Numbered from the stretch's first letter, positions 51,795 to 61,360 are shown. The stretch: 64,000 bases of DNA from Cyanophora paradoxa (GCA_004431415.1 QPMI01000111.1:48018-112017), one strand, 5' to 3'. Numbers and translations: made by a program. The notes: generated by a model not told the origin, from the sequence alone.

Positions 51795-54700
51795 TCACAC
51801 GCGCCTGTGAATGAGAGCATAGCAGTCGGAGAAAACGTTGTAAACCTCTGGGAAGCTTGGCGCCATGCCTGCCCTTGCCTGCTTAGCCTGGCGCTCTACT
51901 GCGTCGTCGAGCATGTCTTCCTCCCACGTGATGTAGCGTCGCTTTCGGCTGCCCATTTGCCCTCCGTCCGCGTCGGAGAAAGCGCGTCTCACTCCGAGGT
52001 ACTTCTCCAGCAGGTACTTGATGACTTGCCAAGACTGCTGCGAGAGCCGCTTCTTCTCACCGTCCGCTGCATCGAAGCGGGGCGCGCGCTCGTCCAGACT
52101 CTGCAGAGCCGCGTACGCCTCCCGACCCTCCGGCGACGCCAGGGCCGCGTAGGCTTCGTCCGACCACAGAGCACGCCCCGCGAGCTTTCCATACCCCGCC
52201 AGCCGAAGAGTTTCTTGAACAGCGCGACGACCTTCGATACCTTGAGGCGCTCAGCAGTAGGCACGATCTCGGCAACGTCCGCGCCATGCTTCAGCACCAG
52301 CGTGACCACGGCAGTGAGCGGGATGGAGTAGAACGAATCCCACATCCAGGCGACGTCTCCTTCGGTCAGCTCGCTCGGATCCTTGGCCAGGAACGCGGCG
52401 ATCGACGTGCGAGCAAGCGAAGCAACCTTCTCGATGTCCAGCTTAGCGAGAGACTCGCGGGACTGCCTCCAGGCCAGCACCGTGCTCCACAGATCGACGG
52501 GCTCCAGCGCGCCCGCCTCCAGCACGCTCCTGATCTCGCGCAGCCGCTGCTCCTTCTCCTGCTTCGGTCCGCTCGGGTTTTGATCCTCCGTGACTTGCAC
52601 GTTCATCAGCGCGCAGGTCGACATCAGCCGCAGGCGCGCTGCCACTGCGAGGCGCCGAGTGGCATGCCGGCGCGGCGGCTCCCGCGGTGGCTAGCCTTCA
52701 GGTCCAGGTAGCGCTGCATGTCGTCCGAGCTCTCGTCGTCGTCGCTCTCACGCCAGTGCGCAGCCGCCGCGCCGACCGCAACCGAGGGCGTCCGGTTCTT
52801 GCGCACGGCGACGAGCAGGTGCTCCCCGTCGGGCGTGCTGCGTTTGCGCAGCCTTCTGACTCGAAACAGCAGCTGCACGATGTCGTCCGCCTCCAGCTGC
52901 GCGGGCTCTGCCTGGAACACGCCGTAGACCTTGTCAAAGTGCGCGTCCGAAAAGTCCACGCCTGCCCCGAGCGCGGAAGTTGCGATGAGCACGTCGCAGG
53001 CCTTGTACGCGCCCTCCTCAGACACATCGATCGACACGATGCGCACTGGGCCGTCGTTCGTGAAGCGCACGCTCTTCTCCTTGGCCTGCCCAACGATGAG
53101 CCCGATCGTGAACGGTGCGCCGCTGCCGTCCTCGGGCCCTGCCTCGAGCTGAGTCACGTACTGAGCGCCGCCCAGGCTGAGCTGCTCCAGCGCCTGCTTC
53201 GCAATCTTCTCCTGCATCTCGATCGCCTTGGCCGGCGTCTCTGCAATGATCATCGCCCGGCAGCGCCCCGGTCTGCACAGCGCCATGATGTCCGCCTCGA
53301 CGTGCGCCGGGCTGTCTGACACGCGCATCTTCCAGTCGCAGGTGCGATGCGAGTTGTACAGGAGCCCCAGGCGCGCCCCGACCTCCTGCGCCGACTCTGC
53401 CAGGTACGCGAGATCGACCGACCGAACGAAGCCGTCCATCGCCACGATGCGCGATGCCTTCATCACGCCGCGCCATAGGCCCACGCAGCGCGCGTTTCGA
53501 GGCACTGACCGCATACCTAGGTGCAGGCCGGTGGCTCGAGGGTGCCGCTCGAGGTGAGGTGCTTCGTGAGGGAGGAGAGCTCGTCCAGCACGACCAGTAG
53601 CGGCGCCGTCGACCAGCCCTCCCAGTCCTCGAGCACCTTGTGCAGCGAGTCCCATGTGATGACGACGCACCTGCACTCCTCATGGCGGAAGCCCCACTTG
53701 CCATGCGATCCCTTTGAGCTCTCCGGTGGCTTCTTGATGTCCATGTAAAGCACGGCGTCCTTTGACAACTCCGCAGCATCAATGCGACGCTTGAGGTCGC
53801 GGGAGAAGGCCCGGCGGCAAGTCACGAGGATCACTCGCCAGCCGCCTGCAAGGGCCGGGTCCAGGTACGCATCGATCAGCGCCTGCGTCTTCCCCGTGTT
53901 GAGTCCCGAGCAGATGACGTCGACCTGCGGCTGAGCGGATCTCGGGTTCTGCTCCAGCGCCCGAATGCGGAGGTAAGGATCTTGCACGAGAGGTGGCGTT
54001 CATCCACTGCATTGACGCAAGCCTCCAGGCCCGTCGACTCGAGCGCGATCAGGAGGGAGGGGAGGGCAATGTCGAAGGCGACAGGCTGCGAGGGATCGGT
54101 CACATAGCGGGTCTGTGCCACGCTGCCCGACTCCCCTCCGGTCCCTCCCCCTCGAGCTCGACTTCAATACCGTGCGCCTGGATGGAGATTCGAGCCGCCG
54201 GCGCCCCCGGCTGACTCCCGCCCAGGACGAGGGTGATGGACCCGTCGGGCTCGACTCCAAGGTGCTGAACGCGGCGGGCGTCGTGCAGGCCAAGGTCCGC
54301 GCGCAGCTCTGCCCCGCCTTCCAGATCTCGTCCCTCACCGCCTTGTTCTTGCGCAGGCGGTCCAGGAGCCGCTCCAAGGCCGGCAGGCTTGGGCTCGAAT
54401 CCAGGAGAGCGCCCGGCTCCGGGATGGGCTTAGCGCGGGGCGCCGAGCTTCTGGATGGAGTGGGGAGGAGCTCCGCTCGCGGCCCGGGCGCCGGCCCCCG
54501 CAGAACGTAGCCCCCGTGCCATCCACACCGAGCTCCAGGCCGCTCGAGCTCCCAAAGAACCATGCCATGAGATCGCAAGCCTCCGGGCTCTGTAGGACGT
54601 AGGCAGCCTTGAATCCATTATCCAAGGGGCGAGAGAAAGTGAAGCCTCCGAACTTGGTTGCAAAGGCGCAGGCTGCCGCGGTGCTCGTCTCATCCTCGGC

Positions 54701-54909
54701 ACCCGAGAAGTGGCTGGGGTGATGCAGGGCGGGTGGAAGACGCAGAAAGCCGTCCCCAGGGTCGGGCTGCAGGCCTTCTGGACTTCGACGAGAGGGAATC
54801 GAACGAAAAAGCTGCACTCCTGCTCGCTCAGATCTATCTGCTGTACCCCGGGCCCGGGCATACGGGCCAGGAAGGCGTCGACGTCGAGAGACACGCGTCC
54901 GGTTGCCAT
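51795..54909 (-). pseudogene. Origin-binding-protein-like SF2 helicase (herpes UL9-type), frameshifted
   Basis: One gene of about 1030 codons broken by several one-base slips. Start MATGRVSLDVDAFLARMPG in a CCATGG context. Helicase motifs in order: VICSGLNTGKTQALIDAYL (Walker A), ILVTCRRAFSRDL, CVVITWDSLHKVL, LLVVLDELSSLTKHL (motif II), SRIVAMDGFVRSVDL, AMIIAETPAKAIEMQ, VLIATSALGAGVDFSDAHF, then VQLLFRVRRLRKR (motif VI). TCRRAFS and GVDFxxxHFD match the herpesvirus origin-binding protein family. The N-terminal 300 residues (KFGGFTFSRPLDNGFKAAY region) are unassigned. The C terminus is SFPEVYNVFSDCYALIHRRV. Frame slips fall near 54720, 54480, 54110, 53970, 53540, 52640 and 52200. Predicted to open the viral replication origin. 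Confidence 0.85.
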
Positions 54910-54930
54910 GGTCGTCTCTCTATAGCTAGG

Positions 54931-54941
54931 CTTGGAAAATT
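54931..54941 (-). promoter_or_regulatory. AATTTTCCAAG box upstream of the helicase
   Basis: Lies 21 bases before the ATG at 54909. First member of a box shared by the viral genes to the right; its presence favours 54909 over the upstream ATG at 54963 as the start. Confidence 0.5.
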
Positions 54942-54998
54942 CTAGATCTACTAGGCTAGTCAACGTCTGTTGGCTAGCTATAGTCGACGTCTGGACTG

Positions 54999-55050
54999 CT
55001 GTCTCGACCTTCTGAGATATTAATTTAAAGATCTGGGAGGGTCGGGACAG
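54999..55050. terminator. Palindrome H5
   Basis: Fifth copy of the palindrome, with arms ctgtctcgaccttctgagat and atctgggagggtcgggacag. It lies about 90 bases upstream of the helicase start. It could end a transcript arriving from the right or separate the two viral blocks. Confidence 0.6.
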
Positions 55051-55870
55051 GCTTTGGTCCGACCTTAAGCGCTCAACTAGACCCGGTTGACACCGTCTTG
55101 ATCTCTCCTTCTTGGCGCAGCGGACGATGTGACGCGCAGACCGTCGGCCGGCGGACGGGGAGGCGCGCGCGTAGAACTTCGGAAGCGCTAGCCCTTGCTT
55201 GACCGAAGCTTAGAAAGTTTTGAGCGCACGTGAATGCGACACGTGTAGAGAGAAGGCAGAGCGCGCCGGAGCTAGCTTGCGCGGCCGAGCGCTCGACCGC
55301 CTTTGCTCCTAAGCTCAGAAAGTTTTGGGCTCACGCGGTTGCTCCACGTGTTTCGACTCAAAACACAGTACCCCAACCCGAAAAAAAGCGCCCGGGCAGC
55401 GCATCTCGCAGCGCCCGGGCCCAGCGCTCCTTGCAGCACTTGCCAGAGGCACTAGCTTGCATTCCGCTCAGCCCGGAGAGCCGCCGCCTCGCTCCTTTCG
55501 ATTCGGAGGTGCGCCTCACTTCGCAACCTCTTTCTCCGCACCACGGCTAGCTCCGGACCTCAGATTTTGGGCGCTGGAAAGCTCTCTCGACGCCGCACTC
55601 ACGCCGCCACGCGCAGGGTCGCTCGCGCCGGCCGCGGACCTTCGAAAGCTCGATGGCGCCCGAGCCGGAGCACTCCGCCGCATCCCGCAGGTGCCAGCTC
55701 GCTCTCTTGCCGCTCTATCCCTTGCATTTAGCACCTAGAACATGCCCCGCAACCTCGCGCTCGATTCGCCCGCGTCCGCTGACATTTGGTCTCTGAGCAG
55801 GTGCCGAGATTGGCCGCCGCGCCTTCCGCAACTCGAGCCGACGTTCGCGGCGACTTGCGCACGCTTCTAG
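55051..55870. other. No clearly supported gene
   Basis: Contains two related blocks near 55200 and 55312 (gaagcttagaaagttttgag and aagctcagaaagttttgggc), each followed by CACGTG-like words. Open frames on the plus strand (for example 55742, MPRNLALDSPASADIW) have plausible composition but no family. Confidence 0.35.
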
Positions 55871-57341
55871 ATCTCGTTCTCAAGCCCGCGCATCGATTCG
55901 GCGGCTCCGGCTCGCCTCCCCGCGCCTCCAGCCCCGCGCCCCACACCCGTTCTTGTCCTAGCTAAGCCCTCCCTTGTCCGCGGCCAGTCGCGGGCTACGC
56001 GCATCGCGGATAGCATCAGTGGAGCTACGTTTCAGCGCTGGACGCAGGCCCGCCCGCCCAATCCCTCCCACCTCCCGCTCGCAGCACGCTCACTGGGCCG
56101 CAGGCAGCTTCGCGGGGAGCCGCTGGATTCGAAGCCGCGCACCTTCCCCGCCCGTCCCGACGTCGTACGCGCTAACGTCGCCCGCGCCGCAGGTGGCCGC
56201 CAGGCCTCCTGCATCCAGGCCTTCGAGCCGGTGTGGCTGCGGGAGAAGCGCCTCGCCTTCTGGCAGGAGACGGCCTCCTGCCCCTCACCCGCTTCATCAT
56301 CACCCACTGCGTCGTCGACCCCACCACCTTCCTCGTCGGCTCGGAGACGGAGGGCTGGATGACGAGCGTCGCGGGCATCGTCGAGTACATCGCGCGCACG
56401 GAGGGCCCGGACACCTCCGCCGCCGTCGGCGCTGACATCGAGAACGGCCGGCTGGACGAGACCCTCGCCGGCTTCGGCTCCTCGTGCCGCCTCTACTCCT
56501 ACAAGCTCGGCGGCGTCTGGCAGACCTACATCCGCGGCATCGTCCCCAAGGCCCCGCTCTCCCTCGGCGAGAGCCAGCCGGCGCTGGAGGCGATCGCGAT
56601 CCCCGTCGCCCAGTTCAAGGACCCGGTGGCCGACGTCGGGCCCTTCCTCGTCAAGCCCACACCAAGGGCAAGGGCAAGCGCACCCGCAACTCGGCGCCGG
56701 CCTTCCTCCCGCCCCAGCCCCCGCCACGGCCCCCAGCAGCGCCCCGGCCAGCAGCGCATCGACGAGATGCTGCCGCGCCAGGTCCGGCCCCGCGTACCCC
56801 CCGCCTTCCCTCCCGTACCCCCCTCCCCCCGCCCCCCTCCTGATCCAAGGCAGGGTACCCGACGAACGGCGGCGCGGGCCGAGCGGCTACGGGAGCTCGG
56901 CCTCCTCCGCGAGCGCCGACGGCCCCAGCCCCTCCCCGGCCCCGGCGCCGTCCTCACCGCGATCCAGGGCTTCGGGGCCAGCAGGAGGCCGAGCGGCGGG
57001 CGCTGGCGGCGCGCCAGGCGCGCGAGGCGGAGGAGCGGCGCCAGGCCCTCTGGGCCCAGCGCCTGCAGGCCACCATCGCCTTCCGCGCCGAGCTGGACTC
57101 CGGCTTCCGCGCCGGCCAGATCGCCGGGGCGGAGGCCTCGGAGCGCTGGCGGGCGTTCGAGGCGGAGTCGGCGGGGCTGGCGAAGGGCCTCGGCTACAGC
57201 TACCGGCGCGTGCCCGTGCTCAAGGACTACGCGTCGGCCGCGGCGCGGGAGGCCTCGCGGGCGGAGATCGACGCGGCGGAGGAGCAGGCGGCGCGCGAGG
57301 AGGCCGAGGACAACGCGCGCTTCCGGCACCTGCACCACTGA
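55871..57341 (+). pseudogene. Unassigned viral protein, frameshifted
   Basis: Coding-like composition runs in one frame from about 55871 to 56270 (ISGATFQRWTQARPP and ASCIQAFEPVWLREKRLAF). It shifts near 56270 to a stretch with FIITHCVVDPTTFLVGSETE and VWQTYIRGIVPKAPLSLGES, shifts again near 56660 into a Pro-rich linker with IDEMLPRQVRPR, and ends in an Ala/Glu/Arg-rich helical region (LQATIAFRAELDSGFRAGQ) finishing RFRHLHH. The tail looks like a coiled coil. No family recognised and the start is uncertain. It heads a run of plus-strand genes with membrane proteins, so a virion component is plausible. Confidence 0.45.
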
Positions 57342-57354
57342 GGCCCCGAGGCGG

Positions 57355-57367
57355 TATTTTTTCTCAA
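57355..57367 (+). promoter_or_regulatory. TATTTTTTCTCAA box
   Basis: 23 bases upstream of the ATG at 57391. Confidence 0.45.
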
Positions 57368-57390
57368 CCCTCCCTCAATTCGGTCCCGCG

Positions 57391-57579
57391 ATGGCCTTCG
57401 AAGCTTATCCTGCCCACTACTCGCTAGGAGCGCTGGCCGCGACCCTCACCTGGCTCCTCGGCGGCACCCCCACGGCCTCGGCGGTCATAGGCGTGGGCTT
57501 CGGCTACGCCGCCAAGTCCCTCTACGCCCCCGGCGGCGCCTCGCAGGCGGCGGCCGGCATGCGCCCCGCCGGGCGCTAA
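57391..57579 (+). CDS. Small viral membrane protein (62 residues)
   Basis: MAFEAYPAHYSLGALAATLTW opens the protein. The stretch up to about residue 45 is hydrophobic, glycine- and alanine-rich, enough for one or two short membrane segments. A polar AQAAAGMRPAGR-like tail follows. Intact. Tiny membrane proteins of this type are common in virions with an internal membrane; no family was recognised. Confidence 0.65.
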   Translation: MAFEAYPAHYSLGALAATLTWLLGGTPTASAVIGVGFGYAAKSLYAPGGASQAAAGMRPAGR

Positions 57580-57642
57580 CTTTTCAAAGTTCATTCTCCC
57601 CTCCCCCTTTTCCGAGTTCCGAGTCCGTTGGCGTTCCCTTTT

Positions 57643-57653
57643 AAATTTTCTTC
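57643..57653 (+). promoter_or_regulatory. AAATTTTCTTC box
   Basis: 21 bases upstream of the ATG at 57675. Confidence 0.4.
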
Positions 57654-57674
57654 ATTCTCGTTACACGTTCGAAG

Positions 57675-58153
57675 ATGTCGAGCGCGGTAGAGAAGCTGCT
57701 GTGCACCGTGTTCAAATCGGATTCGCGATGCAGCAAGATCGGCGAGGCGGCGAGGGCTAAGGGCGGGGCGGCGGCGGAGGGGCCCAGGGTGAAGGCGGCG
57801 GATCCCGCGCCGCCGTCGCTGAAAACGATCAAGGGGGCGGGCAAGGGCAGGAGCGTGGGGGCGCTGCCCCTCGTGGCGATCGCGCCGGGGCAGAGGGAGG
57901 CGGCGCACGCGGCGACGGCGGCGCTGGCCGCGCGGCGGCAGGCGGAGGCCTACCCGTGCCTGGGCCGGGGCTGCACCCGCCGGCCGGCCGCCCCTACGCC
58001 GTGAGCGCCTACTTCGACGAGGCCAACCGGCTGAGCTGCCAGGAGCTGTGCGACAACCGCATGCGGCGCGCCGTGGACGGGCACCTGCCGCTGCTGGTGG
58101 CGCTGGGCGGCTCGCTCCTGATGGTCTGGTACCTGCGCGGCCTGGTCATTTAG
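57675..58153 (+). pseudogene. Viral membrane protein with C-terminal anchor, one frameshift
   Basis: Starts MSSAVEKLLCTVFKSDSRCS, with a Lys/Ala-rich middle. The frame slips in the GC-rich stretch near 57975-57995. The other frame continues YAVSAYFDEANRLSCQELCD and ends in a transmembrane helix LLVALGGSLLMVWYLRGLVI. About 158 residues if joined. Several paired cysteines (CPCLGRGC-like, SCQELC) may form a disulphide or metal site. Function unknown. Confidence 0.6.
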
Positions 58154-58154
58154 A

Positions 58155-58167
58155 TAGTTTTTCGAAG
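58155..58167 (+). promoter_or_regulatory. TAGTTTTTCGAAG box
   Basis: 12 bases upstream of the ATG at 58180, directly after the TAG of the preceding gene. Confidence 0.45.
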
Positions 58168-58179
58168 TCTAGGTCAAAG

Positions 58180-58581
58180 ATGGGCTGGGTGGACGCCGTG
58201 CTGACCAAGGTCTTCGGACCGAAGAGCGCGCAGCCGCCGCCGAGCTTCAACCTGGCCGCGGCGATCAGCACGACGATCGAGCGCAAGAACAACGAGCTCA
58301 TCCTAAAGAACGACGGCAAGCTTCCCTGGGCCGACGTGGCCGCGGGCGCACTCGGCAGCACGCTGACGGGAATCGATCGGACGGGCGCCGCGGGCGTGAA
58401 GGTCGGGCAGGCGGTTGCGGCCGTGCCGGAGCTTGCGATGAAGGGCTGGCACTACGCCAAGATCGCCGCCGGCGTCGCCGCCGTGCTCCTTGCGATCTGG
58501 CTCGCGTGGCAGCTGCGCGGCGCCTACCAGGGCGCGCGCCTGCAGAGCGCCCAGCTCGACTATTTTCTAAAGGCTAGGTAA
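58180..58581 (+). CDS. Viral membrane protein (133 residues)
   Basis: Intact. Start MGWVDAVLTKVFGPKSAQPP. An amphipathic middle contains NNELILKNDGKLPWADVAAG. A single strong membrane helix (IAAGVAAVLLAIWLAWQL, about residues 93-110) precedes a short basic tail ending YFLKAR. No family was recognised. It lies in a head-to-tail run of four small genes that likely encode virion proteins. Confidence 0.7.
   Translation: MGWVDAVLTKVFGPKSAQPPPSFNLAAAISTTIERKNNELILKNDGKLPWADVAAGALGSTLTGIDRTGAAGVKVGQAVAAVPELAMKGWHYAKIAAGVAAVLLAIWLAWQLRGAYQGARLQSAQLDYFLKAR
58561..58572 (+). promoter_or_regulatory. TATTTTCTAAAG box
   Basis: 21 bases upstream of the ATG at 58594. It lies inside the last codons of the preceding gene and encodes its YFLK, showing how tightly the block is packed. 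Confidence 0.55.
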
Positions 58582-58593
58582 AGCGAGCGAACC

Positions 58594-58966
58594 ATGCGCG
58601 GCGGCTCTTCCCCCCGTGTTTCCTTCGCTGAGAACCCGGTGGCGAACGCAGTCGCCCTACCCCCTGGAGCCCGGAGTGAAGCTGGAGCGTGCGAACGCAG
58701 TCTCCGTCAAGAAGGCCAAGCGCACGCTGGCGCTGGAAGTCCCGGTCGCGGAGGATACGGAGAAGGTTGCATTCAACAAGCGCAAGACGTACAAGGCGAT
58801 ACGCGAGGGACAGCTGCTGCCCACGGACTCGGTTCCCGGGCTGCCGGGCACCACGGCCGGCGAGCTCCTAGTGCGCAACCTGCGCCTGCAGTACGTCTCC
58901 CGCCTCCGCCGCTCCAAGGCCAAGAAGGCGCGCCTGGACTCGGGCGATAGCAGCTCTAGCTCGTAG
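58594..58966 (+). pseudogene. Small basic viral protein, one frameshift
   Basis: MRGGSSPRVSFAENPVANAV starts in one frame. At the C run near 58660 the coding signal moves to the frame reading LEPGVKLERANAVSVKKAKR, and on to a C-terminal LRRSKAKKARLDSGDSSSSS. About 123 residues, Lys/Arg-rich, with no membrane segment. It could bind nucleic acid; no family recognised. Confidence 0.6.
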
Positions 58967-58993
58967 GGCTCTGTACTGTTGTATTCAATGCCT

Positions 58994-59275
58994 TTACCAG
59001 TTCCTGTTCCTATCCCAGAGCACGACTCGGGTGAAGGGCACGGTCATAGCGAACATGAACTCGGCGAACTTTGCAAAGTTCATCAGGGTTCCCAGGCGGG
59101 GATCCTCCCAGTAGATCGCCTCGCGCAGCGCCTCGTAGACGCGCATGAGGGAGCGCTCGTTCTCCGTCGCGAAGGCGTCGCCGGGCTCGTCGGGTCGGAT
59201 CCGTGAGCTCGGAGTACTCGTCCGAGCTGCCCGCGCTCTCGGCACCTGCGGCGGGGTCGGGCGAGGGTCGGGCAT
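58994..59275 (-). CDS. Small viral protein (93 residues)
   Basis: Reads MPDPRPTPPQVPRARAARTS, then FATENERSLMRVYEALREAI, FMFAMTVPFTRVVLWDRNRN. The amphipathic helix and short hydrophobic patch suggest peripheral membrane contact. The first 30 codons may be out of frame: the alternative frame gives an acidic SAGSSDEYSELT string, implying a slip near 59205. Convergent with the plus-strand gene ending at 58966. Confidence 0.5.
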   Translation of the reverse strand: MPDPRPTPPQVPRARAARTSTPSSRIRPDEPGDAFATENERSLMRVYEALREAIYWEDPRLGTLMNFAKFAEFMFAMTVPFTRVVLWDRNRNW

Positions 59276-59305
59276 TCTTTGCTGGTAGAAGGGTTAGAAG
59301 AGGGA

Positions 59306-59315
59306 CCAGAAAATC
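59306..59315 (-). promoter_or_regulatory. GATTTTCTGG box
   Basis: 30 bases upstream of the ATG at 59275; a weaker match to the shared box. Confidence 0.35.
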
Positions 59316-59323
59316 ACTAGCAA

Positions 59324-59664
59324 TCACGGGCGCCGGAACTCCATCGAGTCGCCGCGCCAGTACTTGTTGCCGGAGGCGAGCAGCTTCATCGGCTCGCCCG
59401 TCGAATCGTGCTTCCAGGCCTCGCCGTCCCAGAGGGCCGTGCCGCCGTCCTCTAGCTTGAGGCGGTGGCCCGGCTCGAGCCGGTTGCCGTCGAGCATGCG
59501 GCCGGCCATGAGCGCCAGGTCCCACTCGGTGAGGTTGCGCTGCTCTGCGGGGGTGAGGCCGCGCTCGACGCGCTCGGGCTGGCGCGCCTCGCGCTCCATG
59601 CGGCTGAGGCCTACCAGGAAGAAGATGGGCAACGCAAAGGCCATGAGATCTAGCAGGGCCTCCA
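59324..59664 (-). CDS. Viral membrane protein (113 residues)
   Basis: MEALLDLMAFALPIFFLVGL forms an N-terminal membrane anchor. A soluble part follows: REARQPERVERGLTPAEQRN, LALMAGRMLDGNRLEPGHRL, and a Trp-containing end with GTALWDGEAWKHD and KYWRGDSMEFRRP. Intact. The upstream frame is continuous with the next gene's membrane helix, but a TTTTCTAAG box and a good ATG context mark 59664 as the start. Confidence 0.65.
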
Positions 59665-59674
59665 TTGGGCAAGA

Positions 59675-59685
59675 CTTAGAAAAGG
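59675..59685 (-). promoter_or_regulatory. CCTTTTCTAAG box
   Basis: 10 bases upstream of the ATG at 59664; the TAA inside the box also closes a frame of the upstream gene. Confidence 0.55.
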
Positions 59686-59961
59686 TTCCGGACCAGGCCG
59701 AGAGCTGCGGGCCCAGGCGCCGGGCGGCGTAGTAGAGCGCGGCCGCCGCCGCCGCAAGGATCAGAAGGCGCGGCGGGCCGCGCGCCGGCTCCTCCAGGGT
59801 CAGGTCCACGGTCTCCGGCCGCGCGCCGGAGCCGCCAGGATCTCGGGCTCGGAGCAGAGGGACTTGGGCCCGCGGCGGCGGCGCTGCTTGGGCGCCGAGG
59901 CGGCGGCGGTGAGAAGGTCCTCAGGCTCCTGCTTGATACCTGCGCAATCGGTGAAGTCCAT
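59676..59961 (-). pseudogene. Viral protein with membrane helix, frameshifted
   Basis: Starts MDFTDCAGIKQEPEDLLTAA with a basic QRRRRGPKSL cluster. The frame stops near 59808 (TGA). The coding signal continues in another frame as VDLTLEEPARGPPRLLILAA into a hydrophobic segment (LILAAAAAALYYAARRL). The end may be the stop at 59676-59678, reached by a second slip. Function unknown. Confidence 0.5.
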
Positions 59962-59972
59962 GCTTGCTGGTA

Positions 59973-59984
59973 CCTTGGAAAATT
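59973..59984 (-). promoter_or_regulatory. AATTTTCCAAGG box
   Basis: 11 bases upstream of the ATG at 59961; same spelling as the helicase box at 54931. Confidence 0.5.
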
Positions 59985-60027
59985 GTGGGAGGCGTCCGGA
60001 GTGTGCGAACGTAGCTCCAATGGGATT

Positions 60028-60109
60028 TGCGTCATTTACGTCCGCGTCATTTACGTCACGGAGTTTGCCGGCGACTCGGGACTCGGGCCCAACTTCTCCC
60101 GGTAAGTTC
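60028..60109. repeat. Repeat module with two GCGTCATTTACGTC boxes
   Basis: Boxes at 60028-60041 and 60043-60056, followed by a conserved block (acggagtttgccggcgactc, then gggcccaacttctcccggta) to 60109. The module recurs at 60238-60319 in the same orientation and at 60523-60604 inverted. It is also immediately upstream of the gene starting at 59961. Confidence 0.8.
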
Positions 60110-60182
60110 GAGACTTGAACTCGGCGGGGTACCCCCCGGTGTCCTAGTGTCCTAGTGTCCTAGTGCTACTAGCTAGGTGGTA

Positions 60183-60695
60183 TCGATATCTAGCTAGCTA
60201 GCGCTAGCGCTTGCTTAATTAATTAACCTGAAGGGTCGCGTCATTTACGTCAGCGTCATTTACGTCACGGAGTTTGCCGGCGACTCGGGACTCGGGCCCA
60301 ACTTCTCCCGGTAAGTTCGTCACGACCAGTAGCTACTAGTACCGCTAGTACTACGTAGTACTACTTAGTACTACTTGGTACTACTTAGTACTACTAGCTT
60401 AGTACTAGTAGCCACCGATACTGGTACAGCTTTTATAGATTTAAGCATTCATTCAATGTGAATAACGATAATAGTAATAATAATAACGATAAGTAATAGG
60501 GATACCCTATTTTTCCAAGTCTCGAACTTACCGGGAGAAGTTGGGCCCGAGTCCCGAGTCGCCGGCAAACTCCGTGACGTAAATGACGCTGACGTAAATG
60601 ACGCGACCTTCGGTAACCTCCGCAACCCTTCAGGTAAATGTCAGGTAACTTCAGTTGAGTTAATTAAGCAAGCGCTAGCTAGCTAGATATCACAG
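60183..60695. other. Inverted-repeat structure, candidate viral replication origin
   Basis: The left arm, 60183-60319, contains gctagcgcttgcttaatt, cctgaagggt, two GCGTCATTTACGTC boxes (60238-60251, 60253-60266) and the shared 50-base block. The right arm, 60523-60695, is its reverse complement with one insertion; its boxes are at 60576-60589 and 60591-60604. The spacer 60320-60522 has TAGTACTACT repeats and an AT-rich part with taataataataacgataag. Direct and inverted initiator boxes around an AT-rich core is how herpes-type origins look, and a herpes-type origin-binding helicase is encoded 6 kb away. Functional assignment is inference. Alternatives: a recombination hotspot, a terminal repeat remnant or paired promoters. 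Confidence 0.6.
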
Positions 60696-61337
60696 CTCTA
60701 CCTTGCCCAAGTTGATGGTATCTAGCAGGGCCTGCTCCTCCAAGTCTGCACCGCCGCCGCCGCCCAGCGCTAGCGCTAGCTCGATACCGCCTCCGGCCTT
60801 GATCTCCCTTGGCTCCAGCCACCTGAGGGGCTCAGGCCACCTCCTCCTGGTGAAGCCGGTATCGTTGCTCTTGTCCAGCTTGAGGTAGCGGTAGGGCGCC
60901 GGCGCCGGCCAGTCCGGCCTGTGGCCGCTTGCCTCCTTGGCTATGTCCTTGGGCCTACGCGGTCGCAGGTCCGCCTTGGCCTTCGCCCTCTGCAAGGGCC
61001 CAGCGCCTTGAACTTCGGTGCCTTGGTCGCCGGCAGGGCCTTCGGCTGGGGCTTCACCGCCTTCGGCTGCTGAGGCCTTAGCTGCTTCGATTTCGGCATA
61101 CTTCTTGCTCATAAATGAGAAAAGCGCCTCGAAGTCGGCCTTTATCTCCTCCTTGGTCCAGGATGTCACCTGATCCGGGTCACCTGAGAACGGCGCATCG
61201 AACGCCACGTGGAGCGATTTGCAGGCCTGAGCTATCATTGGCTCGGGCCAGGCCAGCTCGATCAGCTGAAGGTAGATGTTCAGGGCCTTGTCGAGCTTGG
61301 CGCCCTGAGAGACTAGCTGGGAGATAGCGGGCTCCAT
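60690..61337 (-). CDS. Unassigned viral protein (215 residues)
   Basis: Intact. MEPAISQLVSQGAKLDKALN starts a helical N-terminal domain (IAQACKSLHVAFDAPFSGDP, EEIKADFEALFSFMSKKYAE). An Ala/Glu/Gly linker and a basic region with RPRRPKDIAKEASGHRPDWP follow, then a Gly-rich end and LLDTINLGKVEL. No family recognised. Its 3' end runs into the right arm of the inverted repeat. Confidence 0.65.
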   Translation of the reverse strand: MEPAISQLVSQGAKLDKALNIYLQLIELAWPEPMIAQACKSLHVAFDAPFSGDPDQVTSWTKEEIKADFEALFSFMSKKYAEIEAAKASAAEGGEAPAEGPAGDQGTEVQGAGPLQRAKAKADLRPRRPKDIAKEASGHRPDWPAPAPYRYLKLDKSNDTGFTRRRWPEPLRWLEPREIKAGGGIELALALGGGGGADLEEQALLDTINLGKVEL

Positions 61338-61349
61338 GGTACAGCAGAG

Positions 61350-61360
61350 CTTTAGAAAAT
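61350..61360 (-). promoter_or_regulatory. ATTTTCTAAAG box
   Basis: 12 bases upstream of the ATG at 61337. Confidence 0.55.

Noticed and set aside
54335-54963. Separate small viral genes upstream of the helicase
   Set aside because: The frames overlap end to end and read as one protein once slips are allowed; only one upstream box and one good start (54909) are present.
60320-60420. TAGTACTACT repeats as a separate satellite
   Set aside because: Short and confined to the spacer of the inverted repeat, so treated as part of that structure.
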